NCBI GenBank assembly: GCA_900769545.1
Contig: CAAGGZ010000082.1
Coordinates: 1-20,776, forward strand
Reading direction: 5' to 3'
DNA from: Clostridia bacterium
Lineage (GTDB): Bacteria; Bacillota; Clostridia; Christensenellales; Borkfalkiaceae
Length of the DNA: 20,776 nucleotides
The first letter of the stretch is position 1. Each line of letters begins with the position of its first letter. Positions 13,156-20,351 of the stretch are shown piece by piece. The notes beneath the pieces are model-generated. The model made no database searches. It was not told the DNA's origin and saw only the letters and a program-made list of their open reading frames with translations. A program made the translations under genes and the position numbers.

Positions 13156-15588
13156 ATGAAAAAAGAACAAATCACTGAGATTGCCGCAAAAGAGCTAATC
13201 AAAGGCAAACTCTCCCGTTATTTCGGGGTAACGCCTGCGGAAGCACGTAAAGAGCAGCTCTACAAAGCTGTTGTTATGAGCGTTCGCGACATTATGCTCG
13301 AAAAAAGACATAATTTTCACTTGACGACTAAAAAGAATAAAGCAAAGAGAGTATATTATCTTTGTATGGAATTCTTGATGGGACGTTCCTTGAAAAATAG
13401 TATATTCAATCTTGGCGTTTATGACGTTTTTGCGGATGCTTTAAAAGAATACGATGTTACATTGGAAGATTTGTATGAATTGGAACCCGACGCAGGGCTT
13501 GGCAACGGCGGTCTTGGTCGTTTAGCGGCTTGTTTCCTTGATGGATTAGCAACGGGGGATTATCCTGCAATGGGGTTCTCCATTCGCTATGACTACGGAC
13601 TTTTTAAACAGAAAATTGTAGACGGCTGGCAGACGGAACTCCCTGACGTATGGCTTCCCGGGGGGGAAGTTTGGTTGACGCAAAGAAGCGATAAAACGTT
13701 CACGATTAAATTCGATGGATATATTGAAGAGAAGTGGACGGAAAACGGATTGGAAACGATTTATCGCAACGCAAAGGAAATTCAAGCTGTTGCTTACGAT
13801 ATGATGGTTTCGGGCTATGACAGTAAAGCCGTTTCCGTACTTCGTCTTTGGAAAGCGAAGAGCATTCAAAATTTCGATATGAAGCTTTTCTCGCAAGGGG
13901 ATTATGCTTCTGTTATGAAAGATGACAACGAAGCGGATTTGATTTCCAAAGTTTTATACCCTGCAGATAACCATATGGAAGGGAAATCATTGCGCTTGAA
14001 GCAACAATATTTCCTTGTTTCAGCATCTTTGCAAAACATTTTGGCTGATCATAAGCGTAGATACGGGTCGTTAAAGTTGTTGCCTAAAATGGCGGCAATT
14101 CATTTAAACGACACTCATCCAGCGCTCGCAATCCCCGAATTGATGCGTTTGCTCATCGATGAAAACCGTATGAATTGGGATGAGGCTTGGAATATTACCA
14201 CTTCCGTTTGCGCATACACCAACCATACAGTATTGGCGGAAGCGCTTGAAACGTGGCCCGAAGATTTGATTGCAAGAAAGTTGCCTCGTATTTATTCGAT
14301 TTTAAAGGAAATTAACCGTCGTTTCTGCGAGGATTTGTGGAATCGCTTCCCTGGCGATTGGGATAGAATTTCCCGTATGGCAATTATGTCCTATAATATC
14401 GTTAAAATGGCGAATTTGTCCGTGTATGGTTCTCATCATGTAAACGGTGTTTCTGGTTTGCATAGTGAAATCATCAAAGAAAGCATCTTTAAGGATTTCT
14501 ATGAATACACGCCCAATAAATTTACCAACGTTACCAACGGTATTGCGCACAGACGTTGGTTAAATCAATCCAATCCCGAGCTCTGTTCGCTGCTGAATGA
14601 CTGTATTGGCGAAGGATATGCGAAAGACGCTTCCAAACTTGCGGAATTTAAAAAGTTTGAAAACGATAAGAGCGTTTTAAAGCGTTTAGATGAAATTAAA
14701 GCCTTAAAGAAGCGTCAGTTTGCGGATTTTGCGCTCAAAAAGCAAGGGGTTATCATCGATCCGAACACGATTTTTGACGTTCAAGCAAAGCGTTTACATG
14801 AATATAAGCGTCAACTTCTTAATGTTTTGCATATTATTTCTGACTATTTAATTTTGAAAGAAAATCCTGATACGCCTATGCAACCGAAAACGTATATTTT
14901 CGCCGCAAAAGCAGCAGCCGGATATTATATGGCAAAGAAAATTATCAAGCTTATTTGTTTCCTTGCTGAAGATATTCGCAAAAATCCTAAAATTGCGGAA
15001 AAGCTCAACGTTGTTTATATGGAAGATTACAACGTAACGATGTCCGAAAAATTGATGCCCGCGTCGGAAATTTCTGAACAAATCTCTTTGGCTGGTAAAG
15101 AAGCAAGCGGCACAGGTAACATGAAATTCATGATTAACGGCGCGCTTACCATTGGTACTTTGGACGGCGCGAACGTTGAAATGTCCGAAAAGGTTGGCAA
15201 CGATAATATTTATATCTTTGGTTTAAAAGCTGATGAGGTATCGGAAATTTGGAGAAACGGATACTCCGCAAGTATCTATTATAACAGCGATCCGATGCTC
15301 CGTAAAGTTGTAGAAGCGTTGATTGTTGGCTTCAACGGCGAGTCATTTGGAGATATTGCAACGTATTTATTGACAGGTTCTCCCATAGCGGATCCTTATA
15401 TGTGTATGGCAGATTTCCAATCTTACCTTGCAACACAACAGGAATTGTCGAACTTGTACGCAAACGACAAGTTGACTTGGAATCAAAAATCTTTGAGAAA
15501 CATTGCAGCAGCAGGTTTCTTTGCGGCTGATAGAAGCATTAAAGAATACGCAGAAAACATTTGGAATCTTAAACCTTTGCACGAATAA
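13156..15588 (+). CDS. glgP: Glycogen/maltodextrin phosphorylase
   Basis: An 810-residue GT35 phosphorylase that removes glucose from non-reducing ends of glycogen with phosphate, giving glucose-1-phosphate, using pyridoxal phosphate. Seen are the N-terminal YYLCMEFLMGRSLKNS, EPDAGLGNGGLGRLAACFLD, HLNDTHPALAIPELMR, FTNVTNGIAHRRWL, the phosphate-site region KRLHEYKRQLLN, and the cofactor lysine segment KEASGTGNMKF within DYNVTMSEKLMPASEISEQI and what follows. Length equals E. coli GlgP (815). AGGAG at 13140-13144 lies 11 bp before the ATG, rather far, so initiation may be moderate. It can be read through from glgA or from its own promoter, which would let the cell make the degrading enzyme when synthesis is low. 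Confidence 0.97.
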   Translation: MKKEQITEIAAKELIKGKLSRYFGVTPAEARKEQLYKAVVMSVRDIMLEKRHNFHLTTKKNKAKRVYYLCMEFLMGRSLKNSIFNLGVYDVFADALKEYDVTLEDLYELEPDAGLGNGGLGRLAACFLDGLATGDYPAMGFSIRYDYGLFKQKIVDGWQTELPDVWLPGGEVWLTQRSDKTFTIKFDGYIEEKWTENGLETIYRNAKEIQAVAYDMMVSGYDSKAVSVLRLWKAKSIQNFDMKLFSQGDYASVMKDDNEADLISKVLYPADNHMEGKSLRLKQQYFLVSASLQNILADHKRRYGSLKLLPKMAAIHLNDTHPALAIPELMRLLIDENRMNWDEAWNITTSVCAYTNHTVLAEALETWPEDLIARKLPRIYSILKEINRRFCEDLWNRFPGDWDRISRMAIMSYNIVKMANLSVYGSHHVNGVSGLHSEIIKESIFKDFYEYTPNKFTNVTNGIAHRRWLNQSNPELCSLLNDCIGEGYAKDASKLAEFKKFENDKSVLKRLDEIKALKKRQFADFALKKQGVIIDPNTIFDVQAKRLHEYKRQLLNVLHIISDYLILKENPDTPMQPKTYIFAAKAAAGYYMAKKIIKLICFLAEDIRKNPKIAEKLNVVYMEDYNVTMSEKLMPASEISEQISLAGKEASGTGNMKFMINGALTIGTLDGANVEMSEKVGNDNIYIFGLKADEVSEIWRNGYSASIYYNSDPMLRKVVEALIVGFNGESFGDIATYLLTGSPIADPYMCMADFQSYLATQQELSNLYANDKLTWNQKSLRNIAAAGFFAADRSIKEYAENIWNLKPLHE

Positions 15589-15625
15589 TAACTGCTATTG
15601 AATGCACAAATTATAAGAAATGATA

Positions 15626-15654
15626 AAAAGCTGTAATGAAAAATTACAGCTTTT
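15626..15654 (+). terminator. Intrinsic terminator between glgP and the GH13 gene
   Basis: AAAAGCTGTAAT (15626-15637) pairs perfectly with 15643-15654 around a GAAAA loop; the U-run is short (TTTTA). It ends 21 bp before the next ATG, and I see no promoter between them. It may be leaky and so set a lower level of the GH13 enzyme. Confidence 0.75.
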
Positions 15655-15674
15655 ATCGGTAGAAAGGGGATTTC

Positions 15675-17558
15675 ATGAAAAATCGTATTTACTTTAATCC
15701 TTTAAACACTGCTTGTAAAAGTGTTATAGGCGCTGTTTCTCAAGGGACTCGTATACAACTTAATTTATTTTTCATCAATGAAAACTCGATTTTTAACGTA
15801 GAGCAAAGCATTCAGACGCCGAAAGCGTCCGATTGTTGCACTCCACAACTCAATGCGTTTTTGCAAATCAATAAAGACGGAGGTCAAGTCGAAGTCTTTG
15901 AAATGCAAAAAACATTATTCGGCTGGACGATTGCCTTTACTTTAAATGAAATCGGGCTTTATTACTATACCTTTTACATCGAAAAAATGGGGTATCTCTC
16001 TTGCGGAAAATTAGAGTTAGGGGAATTGTGCGATTATGCTCGCGGTTTTCTTTTAACTGTATGTTCCCAAGATTATAAAACGCCTGATTGGTTTAAAGGC
16101 GGCGTTATGTATCAAATTTTCCCCGATAGGTTCTGTAAAATAGGAACTATGCCAGACATAAAAGGAAGAATTTTCCGGAATGATTGGGGCGGTATGCCTT
16201 CTTATAAACCAAATACACAAGGAAAAATCCTTAATAACGACTTTTTCGGCGGTAATTTTAAAGGCATTCAAAGCAAATTGCAATATTTAAGCAATTTAGG
16301 CGTAACGACAATTTATTTGAACCCCATTTTTGAAGCGGCATCAAATCATCGATACGATACGTCTGATTATATGAAAATCGACCCAATTTTGGGCACGGAA
16401 AAAGACTTCGACGAATTGGTCAAAGCCGCAAAAAATCAAGAAATTCGCATTATTTTAGACGGTGTTTTTAATCATACCGGCGATGACAGCGTATATTTTA
16501 ATAAATATGGCAATTATCCGACGCTCGGCGCATTCCAATCCAAAGACTCGCCTTATTATAGTTGGTATTCATTTGAAGAGTTTCCGAATCGTTACAGCAG
16601 TTGGTGGGGAATTGATATTTTGCCCGAAGTAAACGAAAATTCTGAAGAATATCAGAACTTTATCTTTGGAACGGATGGTGTTTTAAAAAAATGGCTGAAA
16701 TACGGGATTGGCGGCTACCGCTTAGACGTTGCCGACGAATTACCCGATTTCTTCTTGAAAAAATTACGTAAATCTGTAAAAGAAAGCGATGAAAATGCCA
16801 TTATTATCGGTGAAGTTTGGGAAGACGCTTCGGACAAAATCGCCTATGAAACTCGCCGTGAATATTTACAAGGTTATGAATTGGACAGCGTTATGAATTA
16901 CCCGTTAAAGGACGCAATCATTGACTATATTCAAAGCGGAAATGCGATTTCACTGTTACAAACAATTCGAATGCTTATCAATCATTATCCCAAACAAACT
17001 TTGGATTGTTTGATGAATATTCTCGGAACACACGATACCGTGCGAATTTTGACTGTTTTAGGCGGAATATCCTGTAAAAATAAAGATGAAATGGCTAGTT
17101 TGAATGCTCAACTAACGGCTGAGGATAAAGAAAAAGCTATTAAAAAGCTCCAAATGGCTGCCGTACTACAATATACGTTGCCAGGCGTTCCTTGCGTTTA
17201 TTACGGCGATGAAAACGGAGCGGAAGGTCATATCGATCCGTTTTGCAGACGTTGTTTTGACTGGGAGCATTTGAATCATAATTTAATTGAATTTTATACA
17301 AAATTAGGTCAAATTCGAAAAAAATATCGAGAAATATTTAAAGACGGCGATTTTAAAGAATTATTTATTGAAGACGGGATCATTTTTTATAAACGTGAAA
17401 ATCAGTTCGGAAATATCTATATTTATGTAAATAATTCTAAAAAATCGTATCAATTAAATGTAAATGGAATTTATAAAAATCTTTTAAATGATGCAATTAT
17501 CGAAAATAAATTGGAAATCAAAGAAAATTCATTCGGAATTTTAATTAAAGAAATTTAA
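15675..17558 (+). CDS. Intracellular GH13 alpha-glucanase (neopullulanase/cyclomaltodextrinase-like)
   Basis: A 627-residue GH13 enzyme that cleaves alpha-glucan. There is no signal peptide, so it acts in the cytoplasm. Residues 1-~130 form a beta-rich N-terminal domain of the CBM34-like type seen in neopullulanases. The catalytic barrel starts with WFKGGVMYQIFPDRF (139-153). Conserved regions are DGVFNH (262-267), GYRLDVADE (nucleophile D351), IIIGEVWED (acid/base E380) and ILGTHDTVR (D454); all three catalytic residues are present. The segment ILPEVN (315-320) stands where GH13_20 enzymes carry their MPKLN signature. A C-terminal beta domain follows at ~545-627. AAAGGGGA (15663-15670) is the ribosome site. 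Placed last in the glycogen cluster, it probably trims glycogen or maltodextrins that GlgP cannot use past branches. Debranching versus endo-amylase activity cannot be told from sequence. Confidence 0.9.
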   Translation: MKNRIYFNPLNTACKSVIGAVSQGTRIQLNLFFINENSIFNVEQSIQTPKASDCCTPQLNAFLQINKDGGQVEVFEMQKTLFGWTIAFTLNEIGLYYYTFYIEKMGYLSCGKLELGELCDYARGFLLTVCSQDYKTPDWFKGGVMYQIFPDRFCKIGTMPDIKGRIFRNDWGGMPSYKPNTQGKILNNDFFGGNFKGIQSKLQYLSNLGVTTIYLNPIFEAASNHRYDTSDYMKIDPILGTEKDFDELVKAAKNQEIRIILDGVFNHTGDDSVYFNKYGNYPTLGAFQSKDSPYYSWYSFEEFPNRYSSWWGIDILPEVNENSEEYQNFIFGTDGVLKKWLKYGIGGYRLDVADELPDFFLKKLRKSVKESDENAIIIGEVWEDASDKIAYETRREYLQGYELDSVMNYPLKDAIIDYIQSGNAISLLQTIRMLINHYPKQTLDCLMNILGTHDTVRILTVLGGISCKNKDEMASLNAQLTAEDKEKAIKKLQMAAVLQYTLPGVPCVYYGDENGAEGHIDPFCRRCFDWEHLNHNLIEFYTKLGQIRKKYREIFKDGDFKELFIEDGIIFYKRENQFGNIYIYVNNSKKSYQLNVNGIYKNLLNDAIIENKLEIKENSFGILIKEI

Positions 17559-17799
17559 TTTGATAATTAAAATTAAAAGAAAAAATGCGCTCCTCTTTCG
17601 TTTTATCGGCTCAATTTTTCGTAAAAGCTGCATTTTACGAATAGTTTTCACTATTCCCTACCGTGCGAAAATATCGCTTAAATCCCTTTAAAATAAAGGA
17701 GTTGCGTGTTTTACTGTTTCCCTTTATATAGAGTTTTCCACACAAGAAAAATATTTCCTTATAATAAATTGCGAAAAGTTATCCACAATATCCACAACG
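17559..17799. other. Gene-free stretch with tandem hairpins
   Basis: No convincing gene lies here. Four small hairpins follow one another: 17618-17641 (9-bp stem TTCGTAAAA), 17640-17655 (6-bp AATAGT/ACTATT), 17665-17677 (GCGA/TCGC) and 17685-17699 (CCTTTA/TAAAGG, 3-base loop). DnaA-box-like 9-mers follow. The region may be a long 3' untranslated part of the GH13 mRNA, which reaches a terminator only at 17800, or a separate small RNA; I see no clear promoter for the latter. Confidence 0.5.
17734..17796 (+). promoter_or_regulatory. Cluster of three DnaA-box-like sites
   Basis: A perfect DnaA box TTATCCACA lies at 17779-17787. Directly abutting it is ATATCCACA (17788-17796, 8 of 9), and upstream is TTTTCCACA (17734-17742, 8 of 9), all in the same orientation. 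The surroundings are AT-rich. The matches are direct; binding by DnaA is inference. The usual origin neighbours (dnaA, dnaN, rpmH) are not in the window. Confidence 0.55.
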
Positions 17800-17839
17800 A
17801 TTCCCTGTCTTCATGAGATGGGGAATTTCTTATTTTTTT
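17800..17839 (+). terminator. Intrinsic terminator upstream of the recombinase gene
   Basis: ATTCCC (17800-17805) pairs with GGGAAT (17821-17826), and inner bases TGTCT/AGATG continue the stem with two G-U pairs to a 5-base loop, about 11 bp in all. A T-rich run (17825-17839) follows. It would end transcripts coming from the GH13 gene or from a small RNA. Confidence 0.78.
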
Positions 17840-17869
17840 AGTCAACTTTTCGGAAAATCAAATAAACTA

Positions 17870-17898
17870 TTGACTTTTCTAAATTTTAGAGGTACAAT
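17870..17898 (+). promoter_or_regulatory. Promoter of recombinase-hflX, predicts leaderless mRNA
   Basis: TTGACT (17870-17875), 17 bp, TACAAT (17893-17898): five of six matches in each box. Seven bases after the -10 box is 17905, the A of the ATG. The AGGAG at 17899-17903 would then not be transcribed, and its 1-base distance to the ATG is too short for a normal ribosome site. Confidence 0.75.
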
Positions 17899-17904
17899 AG
17901 GAGT

Positions 17905-18984
17905 ATGAAGAATGAAAATTATTATACAAAACGAAATATACAGGATCTCGACAAAATAGACGAGCTTTTAAAAGAGCTTCCCTCTTTTTGCGAAGACTAT
18001 TTTTTAGGGATTGAGTCAAGAACCAGTTCGCAAACTCGATTAAAATATGCCTATGATTTGCGTATTTTCTTCGATTTCCTCTGTAAAAGAAAATATAAAA
18101 CATTTGAAGTTACCGATTTGACCTTACAAGAACTGGAAGCGGTTTCACACCACGATTTAGAGCTTTTTTTAAGTTATCTCACAAATTATCGGTTCCGTGA
18201 CCGCCGACTTTCCTGTGATGAGCGCGCAAAAGCACGCAAACTTTCTGCTGTACGCGCCCTTTTCAAATATTTCTTTAATATCGGTATGATTGAGGTGGAT
18301 AATTCCGCAAAAGTTCCGACGCCCAAGCTCCACGATAAAGAAATTATTCGTCTGGATGCCGATGAGGTTTCAGAGCTTATTCATACCGCCGAAACAGGTA
18401 ATGGACTTACGCGCCATGCGGTTGGTTATCATAACAAGACGCACATTCGTGATACAGCGATACTTACCCTATTCTTGGGCACTGGAATCCGTATTAGCGA
18501 GCTCGTTGGGCTCGATAACGATAGCTTTGACTTCTCGGAAAACTCCTTTTTGGTGACTCGAAAAGGCGGAAATCAGGCAATTTTATACTTTTCCGATGAA
18601 GTGAAATATGCGTTGCAGGAATATATTGCGGAAAAATCCAATGATCCCCGAATCCCAAAAGACGAAAAAGCATTCTTTTTATCCATGCAATATAAACGTA
18701 TCAATGTGCGTTCCGTTGAGATTTTGGTAAAAAAATACAGCCGAATTGTTTCCCCTCTTAAGAAAATTACTCCTCATAAGCTACGTAGTACGTATGGCAC
18801 AAGACTTTACAATGAAACGGGAGATATTTATATTGTAGCCGACGTTTTGGGACATCGAGACGTCAATACGACCAAAAAACACTATGCGGCAATTACAGAA
18901 GAGAACCGCAGAAAAGTGGCAAATGCCGTAAAATTGCGTAAGGACTCCCCTACGACTTCTTCCGATGAAAATGAACCTTTATGA
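17905..18984 (+). CDS. Tyrosine recombinase (Xer-like)
   Basis: A 359-residue site-specific recombinase. The N-terminal SAM-like core-binding domain (~25-135) is followed by the catalytic domain with the full set of residues: R196 (GTGIRISEL), K220 (TRKGGNQ), H291 and R294 (HKLRSTYG), H317 (LGHRDVNTT) and nucleophile Y327 (KKHYAAI). It is longer than XerC/XerD (about 300), partly through a ~17-residue insert (TGNGLTRHAVGYHNKTH, 164-180) before the helix that carries the first arginine, and a longer loop at 97-110. It overlaps hflX by 4 bp and sits among housekeeping genes without attachment repeats, so it looks like a resident chromosomal recombinase rather than a phage integrase. Whether it is the dimer-resolving XerC/D or another function is open. 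No upstream in-frame start exists, since a TAG lies at 17887-17889. Confidence 0.92.
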   Translation: MKNENYYTKRNIQDLDKIDELLKELPSFCEDYFLGIESRTSSQTRLKYAYDLRIFFDFLCKRKYKTFEVTDLTLQELEAVSHHDLELFLSYLTNYRFRDRRLSCDERAKARKLSAVRALFKYFFNIGMIEVDNSAKVPTPKLHDKEIIRLDADEVSELIHTAETGNGLTRHAVGYHNKTHIRDTAILTLFLGTGIRISELVGLDNDSFDFSENSFLVTRKGGNQAILYFSDEVKYALQEYIAEKSNDPRIPKDEKAFFLSMQYKRINVRSVEILVKKYSRIVSPLKKITPHKLRSTYGTRLYNETGDIYIVADVLGHRDVNTTKKHYAAITEENRRKVANAVKLRKDSPTTSSDENEPL

Positions 18985-20237
18985 TAGATAATATTAACAA
19001 AGAACTGGAAAAAATTTATATTATTCAGCCGATTACGCGCGAAAATTCAAATAAATATACCATTCTGCACAAAGAAGCCGTCTCTTTGATTGAAAGCGCA
19101 GGCGCGCTTTACGCAGGAACGATTTATCAAAATATTCACGAAATCAACCCAAGTACCTTTATCGGGCCTGGAAAGCTGGCCGAATTAAACGAACGGCTTT
19201 ACGGATTAGATGAAATCACGATTTTGTTCAATGGGGAGCTCTCCCCTTCACAAACATTGAACATTTCAGCGGCTTTGAACGATAGAAAGGTAATTGATAG
19301 AACAACGCTGATTTTGGATATTTTTGCTAAAAACGCAAAGAGTAACGAGGGTAAACTACAGGTTGAATTGGCGCAATTGCGCTATATTTATCCTCGATTA
19401 AAAGGTAAAGGCGCAGCGCTTTCCCGTCTTGGCGGTGGCGTTGGTACGCGTGGTCCTGGGGAAACAAAATTGGAAACGGATAGGCGTTATATCCGCACAC
19501 GGTTGCACTATTTAGAAAATCGGTTAAAGGAAATTGAAAAGCGCCGCTCATTACAAACCGCTCGAAGAAAGAAAAATGAAGCACTTACGATTGCCTTGGT
19601 CGGTTATACCAACACGGGAAAATCTACGCTTATGAATTTACTCACGGGCGCGAACGTATACGCAAAAAACGAACTTTTTGCAACCCTTGATCCCACAGCC
19701 AGAAAGTTTCATATCGATGGAATCCCCTTTCTTTTGGTCGATACCGTTGGATTTTTGCAGGACTTGCCTCATAATTTGATTGAAGCCTTTAAATCCACTC
19801 TGGAGAGCGCGCTCAACTGCGATTTGGCTCTTATTGTGTGCGACGCAACGGATGAATTTGACGTACAACTGGAAACAACACTCGCAACGTTAAAAGAAAT
19901 GGAGTTTTCTTCTCCCTATCTCGTTGTTATGAATAAATGCGAGGACATAAAAGACGACGCTTTATTTCCTTATGGGAGCATTTCCATTTCCGCCAAAGAA
20001 AATATGGGCATTGATAAACTGAAAACACAAATTTTGCAAGCGTTTAAAAATGAATTTATTTTCTGCGATCTTTTTATTCCCTATGCAGAAATGAACGCTT
20101 ATAACGCTATGAAAAACTTAATTACGGAGCGTGAAATCAAATTTACGGACGATGGACAAACCGTTCAAGCGGTGATTCCTGTTCGTTACGGTGAAATGTT
20201 TAAAGAATTTGTTATCAGTCGGCAAATACAAATATAA
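18981..20237 (+). CDS. hflX: GTPase HflX
   Basis: A 418-residue ribosome-associated GTPase that splits stalled ribosomes after stress. The N-terminal HflX domain contains FIGPGKLAELNERL (60-73) and the glycine-rich SRLGGGVGTRGPGETKLE (148-165), then a coiled helix (~166-200). The G domain has G1 GYTNTGKS (208-215), the effector loop LFATLDPTARKF (232-243), G3 DTVGF (254-258), G4 NKCE, and SISAKENMGI as G5 region. Length is typical (E. coli 426). Its ATG overlaps the recombinase stop in ATGA, and there is no strong SD, so translation is coupled to the recombinase. A terminator follows 16 bp after the stop. Confidence 0.97.
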   Translation: MIDNINKELEKIYIIQPITRENSNKYTILHKEAVSLIESAGALYAGTIYQNIHEINPSTFIGPGKLAELNERLYGLDEITILFNGELSPSQTLNISAALNDRKVIDRTTLILDIFAKNAKSNEGKLQVELAQLRYIYPRLKGKGAALSRLGGGVGTRGPGETKLETDRRYIRTRLHYLENRLKEIEKRRSLQTARRKKNEALTIALVGYTNTGKSTLMNLLTGANVYAKNELFATLDPTARKFHIDGIPFLLVDTVGFLQDLPHNLIEAFKSTLESALNCDLALIVCDATDEFDVQLETTLATLKEMEFSSPYLVVMNKCEDIKDDALFPYGSISISAKENMGIDKLKTQILQAFKNEFIFCDLFIPYAEMNAYNAMKNLITEREIKFTDDGQTVQAVIPVRYGEMFKEFVISRQIQI

Positions 20238-20253
20238 GAATTTTAGACAATGG

Positions 20254-20287
20254 AAAAGGATAGCGAAAACCGTTACGCTATCCTTTT
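20254..20287. terminator. Intrinsic terminator after hflX
   Basis: AAAAGGATAGCG (20254-20265) pairs exactly with 20276-20287 around a 10-base loop, followed by T-rich sequence. On the minus strand it could also end the convergent kinase-like gene 65 bp away. Confidence 0.9.
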
Positions 20288-20351
20288 CTTTTTGCTTTTT
20301 AAAGTGTTTTCTTCAAGGTTGAATAGTCCGATAAATTGGAATTTGACAGTA

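Noticed and set aside
17554..17571. Terminator right after the GH13 gene
   Set aside because: The inverted repeat TTTAATT/AATTAAA is A/U only and too weak; the first credible terminator is at 17800.
17585..17644. 19-codon reading frame starting ATGCGC
   Set aside because: It has no ribosome binding site and its sequence is explained by the hairpin at 17618-17641.
17745..17785. Possible dif site for the nearby recombinase
   Set aside because: The TTTCCTTATAATAAATTGCG area has a faint resemblance to Bacillota dif, but alignment with the B. subtilis site as I remember it matches fewer than half of 28 positions, and the arms are not convincing.
17559..17904. Chromosomal replication origin
   Set aside because: Three DnaA-like boxes are present, but dnaA, dnaN, rpmH and other usual neighbours are missing. 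I kept the boxes as a finding without calling an origin.
17905..18984. Integrase of a mobile element
   Set aside because: No attachment repeats, excisionase, or other phage or ICE genes are near; it is coupled to housekeeping hflX.
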